DNA from: Bradyrhizobium aeschynomenes
GTDB taxonomy: Bacteria > Pseudomonadota > Alphaproteobacteria > Rhizobiales > Xanthobacteraceae
Direction of reading: 5' to 3'
DNA: 64,000 bases
NCBI RefSeq assembly: GCF_013178945.1
Contig: NZ_JABFDM010000001.1
Span: 496,001-560,000, forward strand
The stretch's first letter is position 1, and each line of letters opens with the position of its first letter. Positions 54,454 through 64,000 of the stretch are shown piece by piece. A program made the position numbers and the translations under genes. Under the pieces are notes generated by a model that was not told where the DNA came from, did not search any database, and saw only the letters and a list, made by a program, of their open reading frames with translations.

Positions 54454-55371
54454 GTGACTTCGCTAAGCGACAACAAAGCGGTGCTTATCGCAGGGCCGAC
54501 CGCCAGCGGCAAGTCGGCGCTGGCCCTGGAACTTGCGCAAAAAGCGGGCGGGGTGGTCGTCAATACCGATTCGATGCAGGTGTACCGCGATCTCCGGGTG
54601 CTGACGGCACGGCCGACAGCCGAGGAAGAAGCTGCCGTGCCGCATCGGCTCTATGGCCATGTCGATGCCGCCGTGAACTACTCGGCCGGCCATTTTGTCC
54701 GTGATGCTGCCGAGGTGCTCGCGGATGTCAGGCGCGACGGGCGGCTGCCGATCTTCATCGGCGGCACCGGGCTGTACTTCAAGGCGCTGACGCGGGGGCT
54801 CTCTGCGGTGCCACCGGTGCCGGACGAGGTGCGGGAGGCGGTGCGCGAGAGGCTCGAACGCGACGGTGTCGAGGCGCTGCATGCCGAGCTCGGGCGGCGC
54901 GATCCGGCGGCGGCCGCGCGGCTGAACGTCCGCGACCGGACCCGTGTGGCCCGCGCACTGGAGGTGATCGATGCGACCGGTCGGCCATTGGCCGACTGGC
55001 ACGCCGAGACCTCGCTGCCGCTGCTGCCGACGGGCAGCACTCGGGCGCTGTTCATCGCGCCGGACCGCGAGGCGCTGTATGCGCGGATCGACGCGCGGTT
55101 CGATCTGATGCTGGAGCGCGGCGCGTTGGAAGAGGTCGAGCGGCTCGCCGCGCGCGGCCTGGACCCGCTGCTGCCGGCCATGAAGGCCCACGGCGTGCCG
55201 GCGCTGATCCGCTATCTCAAGGGCGAGATCGCGCGGGAGGAGGCGGCCACCATCGGCAAGGCCGATACCCGGCATTACGCCAAGCGGCAGTTCACCTGGT
55301 TTCGGCATCAGCTGCCGGAGTTCGAATGGATGACGTCGGAGGCGGCGCGGGCGTGGGTGGCCAATCTCTAG
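54454..55371 (+). CDS. miaA: tRNA dimethylallyltransferase MiaA
   Basis: A 305-residue MiaA, which adds the dimethylallyl group to A37 of tRNAs reading codons that begin with U. The P-loop [15 protein letters not shown] is at residues ~13-27. [31 protein letters not shown] and the C-terminal [17 protein letters not shown] with [18 protein letters not shown] are typical. The GTG at 54454 is the only start that keeps the family N-terminus, with GAGAG in front. The frame continues upstream across serB, but only as antisense reading. A REP pair follows the stop. Confidence 0.94.
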   Translation: MTSLSDNKAVLIAGPTASGKSALALELAQKAGGVVVNTDSMQVYRDLRVLTARPTAEEEAAVPHRLYGHVDAAVNYSAGHFVRDAAEVLADVRRDGRLPIFIGGTGLYFKALTRGLSAVPPVPDEVREAVRERLERDGVEALHAELGRRDPAAAARLNVRDRTRVARALEVIDATGRPLADWHAETSLPLLPTGSTRALFIAPDREALYARIDARFDLMLERGALEEVERLAARGLDPLLPAMKAHGVPALIRYLKGEIAREEAATIGKADTRHYAKRQFTWFRHQLPEFEWMTSEAARAWVANL

Positions 55372-55376
55372 CCGCG

Positions 55377-55475
55377 TCGTCATTCTGGGACATCGCGAAG
55401 CGATGGGTCCGGAATCCATATCCACCATCGTGAGTATGGATTCCGGGCTCGCCCTCCGGGCGCCCCGGAATGACG
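55377..55475. repeat. REP-like palindrome pair
   Basis: Inverted pair beginning CGTCATTCTGGG and ending CGCCCCGGAATGACG, directly after miaA. Related to 53245-53397. Confidence 0.8.
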
Positions 55476-55578
55476 ACCTCGTTTGGAGATGGAGCCCGTA
55501 CTCTCATCCGGCCTATTGCCTTGTATCGGAGACCAACGGCCAAATTACCGCTCGCCGAACATCAAAATCCGCGCTACC

Positions 55579-55640
55579 TTGACAAAATCGCGCTGACCAG
55601 CCTGCTTTGCCTTGACATCAAGGCGACCATGGTTATGTTC
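55579..55640 (+). promoter_or_regulatory. Candidate ilv promoters
   Basis: Two perfect TTGACA -35 boxes lie at 55579-55584 and 55612-55617. The second has TATGTT at 55634-55639 as a -10 (16-bp spacing), and transcription from it would begin just before the leader-peptide frame. The first would also include the longer leader frame starting at 55629. Confidence 0.45.
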
Positions 55641-55670
55641 GCGCAACCTTTGGGAAGCCAACTCGCCGTC

Positions 55671-55736
55671 ATGCGCAATTTTATTGCCATTCTCCTTATC
55701 GTAGTCGTACCCAGGCGCATCGCCGGGGATGGCTAG
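55671..55736 (+). CDS. ilv leader peptide (attenuator)
   Basis: A 21-codon frame, MRNF...GDG, with nine consecutive residues IAILLIVVV containing two Ile, two Leu and three Val plus one more Ile in the run. Such a run is the hallmark of a branched-chain amino acid leader peptide whose translation senses charged tRNA(Ile), tRNA(Leu) and tRNA(Val). In-frame ATGs at 55629 and 55635 could extend it. It is followed at once by an overlapping hairpin and a terminator, before ilvB. Confidence 0.8.
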   Translation: MRNFIAILLIVVVPRRIAGDG

Positions 55737-55786
55737 CGGCCATCCAAAATCCGAGCGGTGCGCAGGGCCTTCCAGGGCCCTTTTTT
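55715..55786 (+). terminator. Attenuator hairpins and terminator upstream of ilvB
   Basis: Three overlapping structures follow the leader peptide. GCGCATCGC (55715-55723) can pair with GCGGTGCGC (55755-55763). GGATGGC (55727-55733) pairs with GCCATCC (55739-55745). The terminator stem AGGGCC/GGCCCT (55764-55769 with 55776-55781) is followed by six T (55781-55786). Stalling in the Ile/Leu/Val codons should change which forms. Confidence 0.75.
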
Positions 55787-55799
55787 ATTGCCCGGACGT

Positions 55800-55860
55800 C
55801 ACCGCCAACCCCGAACCAAGCGACCCAAGACGAACCGACCCAAGACGAACCGACCAAGCC
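55800..55860 (+). repeat. Short tandem repeats in the ilvB leader
   Basis: A low-complexity C/A/G-rich stretch with two copies of CGACCCAAGACGAAC and several CGACCAA units, between the attenuator and ilvB. It is poor in secondary structure and looks like an unstructured mRNA leader. Confidence 0.6.
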
Positions 55861-55913
55861 AAACCGACCGACCAAACGACCACCCGCTTTCGAGAAGCGA
55901 TCCGGAGCCTGCC

Positions 55914-57683
<1,770 letters not shown>

Positions 57684-57751
57684 GTTGAATCCGGCGGCAC
57701 TGAAGAGCTGATGTGAGATCGATCGTGAGCGAGAAGCGCCCCACAAATTCC

Positions 57752-57854
57752 ACTGTCATCGCCCGGCTTGACCGGGCGATCCAGTACGCCGCGGCCGTCG
57801 CGAGTCCCACGACCGCCGCGGCGTACTGGATGCCCGCCTTCGCGGGCATGACAG
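57752..57854. repeat. REP-like palindrome pair inside the ilv cluster
   Basis: Inverted pair: CTGTCATCGCCCGG-type and GCCCGCCTTCGCGGGC hairpins, joined by complementary GATCCAGTACGCCG and CGGCGTACTGGAT arms. It lies between ilvB and the threonine dehydratase gene. Confidence 0.8.
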
Positions 57855-57873
57855 CTCGTATGAGGAGGCGGCT

Positions 57874-58857
57874 GTGTTCACATTAGCTGAGTTGGAGCAG
57901 GCCCATACCATCGTCGGCGCCGCCGTGCCGGCGACGCCGGCGCATGCGTGGCCGCTGCTGGCGCAGCGATTGGGGACACACGTCGTCGTCAAGCACGAGA
58001 ACCACACGCCGGCCGGCGCGTTCAAGGTGCGCGGCGGTCTCGTTTACGTCGACAATCTCAAGCGCACGCAGCCGGATGTCCGCGGCCTGATCACCGCGAC
58101 GCGCGGCAATCACGGCCAGAGCGTCGCCTTCGCCGGCCGCCGCAACGGCCTGCCGGTGACGATCTACGTGCCCAGGGGCAACTCGGTCGAGAAGAACCGC
58201 GCGATGGCCGCGTTCGGCGCCGAGCTGATCGAGCATGGCAGCGACTTCCAGGAATCGCGCGAGGAGGCGGGACGCCACGCCGCGCGCGATGGCCTGCACA
58301 TGGTGCCGTCGTTCCACCCCGATCTCGTGCGCGGTGTCGCCACCTATGCGCTGGAGCTGTTGCGCAGCGCTCCCGATCTCGACGTGCTCTACGTCTCGGT
58401 CGGGCAGGGCTCCGGCATCTGCGGCTGCATCCTGGCGCGCGACCTGCTCGGGCTGAAGACCGAGATCGTCGGCGTGCAGTCGACGGGCGCGCCGTCCTAT
58501 GCGCTGTCGTTCGCGGCCCGCACGGTCGTGTCCACCAACAGCGCCGATACCAACGCCGACGGACTGGCGACGCGCAGCCCCGACGCGGACGCGCTCGCGA
58601 TCATCCTGAAGGGCGCCTCCCGCATCGTTCAGGTCAGCGATGCCGAGATCGCCGAGGCCGTGCGCATCTTCTGGACCGACACCCACAATCTCGCCGAGGG
58701 CGCCGGAGCGGCCTCGCTCGCGGCCGCCTTGCAGGAGAAGCCCAAGCTGGCCGGCAAGCGCGTCGGACTGGTGCTGACCGGCGGCAACATCGATCTCGAC
58801 CTGTTCAGGCGCTGGGTGATGCCGGCGGCCGCTCATGCCGAAGCGGGTGCTGCATGA
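57874..58857 (+). CDS. Threonine dehydratase, PLP-dependent, short form without ACT domain
   Basis: A 327-residue PLP enzyme of the IlvA/TdcB/serine racemase fold. The cofactor Lys51 is in AGAFKVRGG, the phosphate loop is VSVGQGSGICGC, and NHGQSVAFAGRRNG is the substrate loop. It has no C-terminal ACT regulatory domain, so it should not be feedback-inhibited by isoleucine in the usual way. Its position between ilvB and ilvH suggests it supplies 2-oxobutyrate for isoleucine, but related enzymes act on other hydroxy-amino acids. The GTG start at 57874 has AGGAGG five bases upstream. Confidence 0.85.
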   Translation: MFTLAELEQAHTIVGAAVPATPAHAWPLLAQRLGTHVVVKHENHTPAGAFKVRGGLVYVDNLKRTQPDVRGLITATRGNHGQSVAFAGRRNGLPVTIYVPRGNSVEKNRAMAAFGAELIEHGSDFQESREEAGRHAARDGLHMVPSFHPDLVRGVATYALELLRSAPDLDVLYVSVGQGSGICGCILARDLLGLKTEIVGVQSTGAPSYALSFAARTVVSTNSADTNADGLATRSPDADALAIILKGASRIVQVSDAEIAEAVRIFWTDTHNLAEGAGAASLAAALQEKPKLAGKRVGLVLTGGNIDLDLFRRWVMPAAAHAEAGAA

Positions 58858-58884
58858 GGTGCACTCCGCTCACCACCTACACCG

Positions 58885-58970
58885 CCGTCATGCCCGGGCT
58901 TGACCCGGGCATCCACGAGCCGCGGGCGCGCCGCTCAACGTGGATGGCCGGGACAAGCCCGGCCATGACG
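58885..58970. repeat. REP-like palindrome pair inside the ilv cluster
   Basis: Inverted pair: CCGTCATGCCCGGGCTTGAC and GGACAAGCCCGGCCATGACG hairpins, with complementary middle arms (ATCCACGAG and CAACGTGGAT). It lies 23 bp before ilvH. Confidence 0.8.
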
Positions 58971-58993
58971 ACTGAGATTTAACGGGGACACCA

Positions 58994-59536
58994 ATGAACC
59001 AGCCAGCGTCAGCCTATTTCATCGAAGACCGCCACGATCCGAACGAGACCCACACGCTGTCGGTCCTCGTGCAGAACGAGCCCGGCGTGCTCGCGCGCGT
59101 CATCGGCCTGTTCTCGGGCCGCGGCTACAACATCGAGAGCCTCACCGTCTCCGAGACCGAGAGCCAGAAGCACCTGTCGCGCATCACCATCGTCACGACC
59201 GGCACGCCGATGGTGATCCAGCAGATCAAGCACCAGCTCGACCGCATGATTCCGGTCTACCGCGTCGTCGACATGACCCTCACGAAGCGCGCTATCGAGC
59301 GCGAGCTCGCGATGGTCAAGGTGCGCGGCATCGGCGAGCCCAGGGTCGAGGCGTTGCGGCTGGCGGATGCATTTCGCGCCCGCGTGATCGACGCCACCAC
59401 CGAGAGTTTTGTGTTCGAGATCACAGGCAACACCGACAAGATCAGTCAATTCATCGATCTGATGCGTCCGCTCGGCCTGGTGGAAGTCGCCAGGACGGGC
59501 GTTGCGGCGATCGGGCGGGGATCGGAAGGGATGTGA
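58994..59536 (+). CDS. ilvH: Acetolactate synthase small subunit
   Basis: A 180-residue regulatory subunit of acetolactate synthase. The ACT domain is in THTLSVLVQNEPGVLARVIGLFSGRGYNIESLTV (residues ~17-50), and the C-terminal half ends with the domain containing FVFEITGNTDKISQFIDLMRPLGLVEVARTG. It binds valine for feedback control and activates IlvB. The ATG at 58994 follows GGGGAC. A methyltransferase gene starts 3 bp after its stop and is probably co-transcribed. Confidence 0.97.
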   Translation: MNQPASAYFIEDRHDPNETHTLSVLVQNEPGVLARVIGLFSGRGYNIESLTVSETESQKHLSRITIVTTGTPMVIQQIKHQLDRMIPVYRVVDMTLTKRAIERELAMVKVRGIGEPRVEALRLADAFRARVIDATTESFVFEITGNTDKISQFIDLMRPLGLVEVARTGVAAIGRGSEGM

Positions 59537-59539
59537 GCC

Positions 59540-60229
59540 ATGCTGGCGCGCGACTGGTACTACAACGAACGCAACCGGATTGGGCTCGATCATGCCGTGG
59601 CCTCGATCTACGGCTCGGGGGATGATGCCGACGAGCGTGCGCGCGCCGCATTGAAGATGCTCGGCGTCAAGCCGGGTTGGCGGGTGGCCGACATCGGCTG
59701 CGGCAACGGCGTGCTGGCGACGGAAGCGGCGCTGATGGGCGCGGTGGTCGACGCCATCGACATTTCGCCGGCGATGTTGGCGCTGACCAGGATCTACACC
59801 CGCGACCGCCGCACGGCGGTACGGATGCATTCGGCGGGGCTGCTGTCGTTCGCCTATGAGCCGAATTCCTATGACCTGATCGCCAGCGAGTTCACGCTGC
59901 ATCATCTGCCGGACTTCTGGAAGGCGGTGGCGCTGGCGCGGATCCATGCGGCGCTGAAGCCGGGCGCGCAGTTCTTCCTGCGCGACATCGTCTATGTCAG
60001 CATGCCCGACGGCGTCGAGCGCTCGGTCGAGCAGTGGGCGGATTTCAACATCAAGAACCACGACCTCGCCCGCGACAGCGTCATCACCCACATGCGCGAC
60101 GAGAACTCGACCTTCGCCTGGGTGATGGAGCGCATGCTGAGCGAGGTCGGCTTCGTGACGGTCTCGGCCGACTACCACGCCCCGATGCACGCGACCTATG
60201 TACTGCAGAAGCCGGCGGGGCAGGGCTAG
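59540..60229 (+). CDS. Class I SAM-dependent methyltransferase
   Basis: A 229-residue methyltransferase. Motif I is VADIGCGNGVLATEAALMGAVVDAIDISPAM (residues ~48-79), then YDLIASEFTLHHLPDFWKAVALARIHAALKPGAQFFLRDIVY, the usual class I pattern. The ATG at 59540 starts 3 bp after the ilvH stop, behind a GGGATGTGAG stretch. The substrate is unknown; its tight linkage with ilvH may be only positional. A REP-like pair separates it from the LysE gene. Confidence 0.88.
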   Translation: MLARDWYYNERNRIGLDHAVASIYGSGDDADERARAALKMLGVKPGWRVADIGCGNGVLATEAALMGAVVDAIDISPAMLALTRIYTRDRRTAVRMHSAGLLSFAYEPNSYDLIASEFTLHHLPDFWKAVALARIHAALKPGAQFFLRDIVYVSMPDGVERSVEQWADFNIKNHDLARDSVITHMRDENSTFAWVMERMLSEVGFVTVSADYHAPMHATYVLQKPAGQG

Positions 60230-60278
60230 AAATGAACTACAGACGGGTGAGTCTTGCTCTCGCGCAGCCGACGGTGCG

Positions 60279-60419
60279 CCCCCTCTCCCCGTTCTTACGG
60301 GGAGAGGGGTGGGGTGAGGGGCAGCCGGACGCGGAGTGTTCGCGGAGAGACCTGTACCCCCTCACCCGGATCGCATCTGACGATGCGATCCGACCTCTCC
60401 CCGCAAGCGGGGCGAGGTT
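60279..60419. repeat. REP-like palindrome pair
   Basis: Two types of hairpin: CCCTCTCCCCGTTCTTACGGGGAGAGGG at the left, and a CCCCCTCACC/GGTGAGGGG stem with CTCCCCGCAAGCGGGG at the right. They lie between the methyltransferase and LysE genes. Confidence 0.75.
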
Positions 60420-60501
60420 GCACTGCCCGCGCCGCGAGGAGCGCGGCCGACGTCAGCAGATGACTCAGAGTCCGTGTATGCCTGCAGTGGGAGCTCACTA
60501 G

Positions 60502-61104
60502 ATGTCCCAGCAGCTCCTCATTGCCTTCGTCACCTTCGCCTTCGTGATGGCGTTCACGCCCGGGCCGAACAACATCATGCTGCTGTCGTCGGGCGTGACC
60601 TACGGCTTCCGGCGGACAGTGCCGCACATGATGGGCGTCAGCTTCGGCTTCGCCTTCATGGTCGGTGCGGTCGGCTTCGGCCTCGCGACGGTGTTCATCC
60701 GCTACCCCGTCTTGCAGGACCTGCTGAAATATCTCGGCGCCGCCTACCTGATCTATCTGGCGGTCGCGATCGCCTTCTCCGGATCGACGAAGCCCGAGGA
60801 CACGACGCTGCGCGGGCCGATGTCGTTCTGGGGCGCGGCGCTGTTTCAGTGGGTCAACGCCAAGGGCTGGGTGATGGTGATCAGCACCATCACCGCCTAT
60901 GCCGCGATCGCGCGCTTTCCCGCCAATGTTGCACTGCAGGTCGCGATCAGCTTCGTCATGGCGATCGGCTCGACCATCACCTGGACCTTGTTCGGGACCG
61001 CGTTGCGGCCGCTGCTCAGCTCAGAACGTGCCGTCCGCGCCTTCAACATCGTGATGGCGGTGCTGCTGCTGGCCTCGCTCTATCCCGTCTTCATGGACGC
61101 ATGA
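60502..61104 (+). CDS. LysE/RhtB family amino-acid exporter
   Basis: A 200-residue inner-membrane exporter with six hydrophobic segments. The RhtB/LysE signature is FVMAFTPGPNNIMLLSSGVTYGFRRTVPHMMGVSFGF (residues ~14-50), followed by LQDLLKYLGAAYLIYLA and FQWVNAKGWVMVISTITAY. Such proteins export amino acids and related compounds. Between ilvH and ilvC it could relieve excess branched-chain amino acids or homoserine/threonine; that is inference. The ATG is at 60502. Confidence 0.9.
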   Translation: MSQQLLIAFVTFAFVMAFTPGPNNIMLLSSGVTYGFRRTVPHMMGVSFGFAFMVGAVGFGLATVFIRYPVLQDLLKYLGAAYLIYLAVAIAFSGSTKPEDTTLRGPMSFWGAALFQWVNAKGWVMVISTITAYAAIARFPANVALQVAISFVMAIGSTITWTLFGTALRPLLSSERAVRAFNIVMAVLLLASLYPVFMDA

Positions 61105-62274
<1,170 letters not shown>

Positions 62275-62298
62275 GATCTTGCCACGATCCAGAATTGA

Positions 62299-62330
62299 AA
62301 ACGGCGGGCCGAGGCCCGCCGTTTTTGTTT
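62299..62330 (+). terminator. Strong rho-independent terminator after ilvC
   Basis: A perfect stem (62299-62310 with 62313-62324, effectively an 11-bp stem with a CGAG loop) followed by TTTTTGTTT, 24 bp after the ilvC stop. Confidence 0.9.
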
Positions 62331-62351
62331 GATCGGTGACCGCAGGCTCGC

Positions 62352-62930
62352 TCAGGCCGCCGTGCGGCGCGAGGCCAGCGGGGTCAGCAGGCGGACGATC
62401 TCGCAGACGGCAACCAGGCCGACCAGCCAGGCGGCGCTGGTCAGGCCGAGGCGGGCGACGATCGGCAGCGTGAAGCTCGCGGCGCCGCCGAGCACGGGCG
62501 TGGCCGCGAACAGCACCAGCTCATAGGCCGCATAGGCGCCGAGCATGGCGGCGGCGAGCGCGAGCGGGGCCTGGCTTGCGCGCAAGGCCTGCAGAACGCC
62601 GCGGGCCGCGATCGTGGCGCTCAACGCAGCCGCGCCGATCACCGCACCCCAGGCCAGCGTGCTGGCATCGTCCGGGTAGTGCAGGACGCCGAAGCCGATG
62701 CCCTGGTTGACCAGCCAGGCGCCGAGCACGGCCGGCAGCGCCGATCGCAGCGGCAGCATGGCGGCGGCGATCACCGCGAAGGCCGCGAACGGCGTCGCGC
62801 AGGCGAACACGAAGCTCGCCAGCGCGCAGGCCGTGGTCAGCAGCGCGAAGCAGAACGCGGCCGCATGCCGGGGTGCGACGGGTGCGAGGCGAGCCTCGGA
62901 ACGGGCGGGAGCGAGAGCGTCGAGAGCCAT
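62352..62930 (-). CDS. Small membrane protein downstream of a B12-type TonB receptor
   Basis: A 192-residue Ala/Leu-rich protein with about six hydrophobic segments (AFCFALLTTACALASFVFACATPF, LPAVLGAWLVNQGIGFGVLHY, TLAWGAVIGAAALSATIAARG, LALAAAMLGAYAAYELVLFA, LPIVARLGLTSAAWLVGLVAV). There is no recognisable transporter signature. The size and layout are like substrate-binding S components or other small vitamin-uptake proteins, and it follows the truncated TonB receptor gene by 67 bp. A role in cobalamin uptake is possible but unproved. The ATG at 62930 is supported by GGAGATG upstream. Confidence 0.7.
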   Translation of the reverse strand: MALDALAPARSEARLAPVAPRHAAAFCFALLTTACALASFVFACATPFAAFAVIAAAMLPLRSALPAVLGAWLVNQGIGFGVLHYPDDASTLAWGAVIGAAALSATIAARGVLQALRASQAPLALAAAMLGAYAAYELVLFAATPVLGGAASFTLPIVARLGLTSAAWLVGLVAVCEIVRLLTPLASRRTAA

Positions 62931-62997
62931 GGAACATCTCCTGTTGGTGGAATTGTAGTCGAGTTTCGACGCGGCTGACAGCCGCCTCGATATGACG

Positions 62998-64000
62998 TCA
63001 CTGCAAGCCCGACGTCGCCACGCGGATGCCGGCGAACACGCCGAGGCCGGGCGCCAGGAACCCGGTCGGGTTCTGGTAGTGTCGGTTGAACAGATTATCG
63101 ACCCGGCCGAACAGCTTGACCTGGTCCGACAGCGCGTAGTCGCCGCGCAGGTTGACGATGGTGTAGCCGGGCGCGACCAGGCCGGTGGTCATGCCGTCGC
63201 GGCTGACGTCGATCCAATTGCCGATCCGCAGCAGCGTCGCCGACAGTGTCAACGCATCGAGCGGCGTCCACACCGCGGTCGCGCTCCACTTCTCCTTCGG
63301 CCGCCGCAGCAGCTGCTGGCCGGTGGCCGCATCGATTGCGCGGGTGAAGGTGTAGTCTGCGCGCAGCGAGATCCGGTCGGTCAGATCAGCCGCCACGAAA
63401 CTCTCGGTGCCCTCTGTCGTGGCGAGGCCGACATTGGCGTAGGAGGTGAAGGTCGTGTTGAAGTTGATCAGATTGGTGATGCTGTTGTGGAAGTAGGTCG
63501 TACCGAAGCGGACGCGATTGGCAAACAGCGGCTGCTCGAAGCCGGCATCCCATCCTGTGCTCTCTTCCGGCTTCAGGTCCGGATTGGCGAAGAAGTTGAA
63601 CGCCGGAAAATCCTGGTGCAGCTGGCTCAAGGTCGGCGCCTTGAAGCCGGTGCCGTAGCTCGCCTTCAGCTTGGTCTCGGTAACCGGCAGGATCACCGCC
63701 GGCGCGATACGGTAGGTGCCGTGGCCGCCGAACTGGTCGTTGACGTCGTTGCGCAGGCTCGCGACCACGAACCAGCGCCTGGCAAACTCCGTCTGCAACG
63801 CGATGAAGCCGGCCTTGTTGCCGTTCTCGGCCGCAAGGTCCGTGGTCTTCAGCCGCTCCGTCTGCTGCTCCAGGCCGACGACAAGATTGTTATGTGGTGC
63901 GAGCTCGGTCACCGCATGCCAGTCATATTTGATGCGCTCGCCGGTGGCGACCGCGGCCACGGGATTGCCGGCCGTGAGATCGGACGACCGATTGTTCACA
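62998..64000 (-). CDS. TonB-dependent receptor, BtuB-like (5' end outside window)
   Basis: The last ~333 residues of an outer-membrane TonB-dependent receptor, cut by the window edge. The visible part is the C-terminal half of the barrel: KLKASYGTGFKAPTLSQLHQDFPAFNFFANPDLKPEESTGWDAGFEQ is the hallmark block. It continues with FGTTYFHNSITNLINF and ends in LFGRVDNLFNRHYQNPTGFLAPGLGVFAGI. The sequence resembles BtuB-type vitamin B12 receptors more than siderophore receptors. The N-terminal plug, TonB box and any riboswitch lie beyond position 64000. A small membrane protein gene follows downstream. Confidence 0.85.
   Translation of the reverse strand, partial: VNNRSSDLTAGNPVAAVATGERIKYDWHAVTELAPHNNLVVGLEQQTERLKTTDLAAENGNKAGFIALQTEFARRWFVVASLRNDVNDQFGGHGTYRIAPAVILPVTETKLKASYGTGFKAPTLSQLHQDFPAFNFFANPDLKPEESTGWDAGFEQPLFANRVRFGTTYFHNSITNLINFNTTFTSYANVGLATTEGTESFVAADLTDRISLRADYTFTRAIDAATGQQLLRRPKEKWSATAVWTPLDALTLSATLLRIGNWIDVSRDGMTTGLVAPGYTIVNLRGDYALSDQVKLFGRVDNLFNRHYQNPTGFLAPGLGVFAGIRVATSGLQ

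Overview
The window looks like a chromosomal segment of a Bradyrhizobium-type alphaproteobacterium (order Hyphomicrobiales). This is inferred from the very GC-rich coding style, many genes of rhizobial type, abundant REP-like palindrome pairs, a circularly permuted two-piece tmRNA with tag ANDNFAPVAQAA, and the sspB-fumC-DUF4169-ribbon-helix-helix and thyA-GNAT-folA-hflK-hflC-degP gene orders. No rRNA, tRNA, CRISPR array, prophage or complete insertion sequence was seen. About 57 protein genes can be supported. One is cut by the right edge.

Layout. 0.2-7.3 kb: amidase, a two-gene module of an alpha/beta-hydrolase-like protein and a caspase-fold protease, an acyl-CoA thioesterase and a D-lactate-dehydrogenase-type flavoenzyme. 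7.4-11 kb: two small secreted proteins, a SulP transporter and its LysR neighbour. 11.4-17.3 kb: an outer-membrane barrel, a DoxX protein, a DODA-type dioxygenase, a repeat-rich 1 kb gap, an MFS transporter and a cytochrome P450. 17.5-21.3 kb: a large AsmA-family protein. 21.3-29.8 kb: a LysR gene and what reads as a shikimate/quinate catabolic operon (shikimate-dehydrogenase-family enzyme, five-component branched-chain-type ABC importer, QuiC1-type 3-dehydroshikimate dehydratase) leading to protocatechuate. 29.8-31.6 kb: a divergent LysR / NAD(P)H:quinone oxidoreductase pair.

31.6-37.3 kb (minus strand): feoAB iron uptake, a ribbon-helix-helix protein, DUF4169, fumC, sspB, and just upstream of sspB the permuted ssrA gene. 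SspB is the ClpXP adaptor for tmRNA-tagged proteins, so tag gene and tag reader are neighbours. 37.4-42.0 kb: a split chromate transporter and a tripartite tricarboxylate transporter (tctB, tctA, Bug-type binding protein). 42.2-48.4 kb: thyA, a GNAT acetyltransferase, dihydrofolate reductase, then hflK-hflC-DUF2065-degP (membrane protein quality control).

49.1-52.2 kb (minus strand): an arsenic operon (ArsR, ArsP-like permease, mini-thioredoxin, GlcG/HbpS-like protein, ArsH) with a perfect palindrome upstream of arsR; ArsP plus ArsH points to methylated arsenicals. 53.6-55.4 kb: serB and miaA, divergent with start codons 3 bp apart. 55.6-62.3 kb: branched-chain amino acid synthesis, with an ilv leader peptide and attenuator, then ilvB, a threonine dehydratase, ilvH, a methyltransferase, a LysE exporter and ilvC. 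The window ends with a small membrane protein and a truncated B12-type TonB receptor.

The most interesting signals are: (1) the hydrolase-caspase pair; (2) a ~430 bp interspersed repeat present twice in opposite orientation (14.0-14.5 and 48.6-49.0 kb), whose hairpins are kept by compensatory base changes; (3) permuted ssrA beside sspB; (4) the ilv attenuator; (5) the putative shikimate operon.
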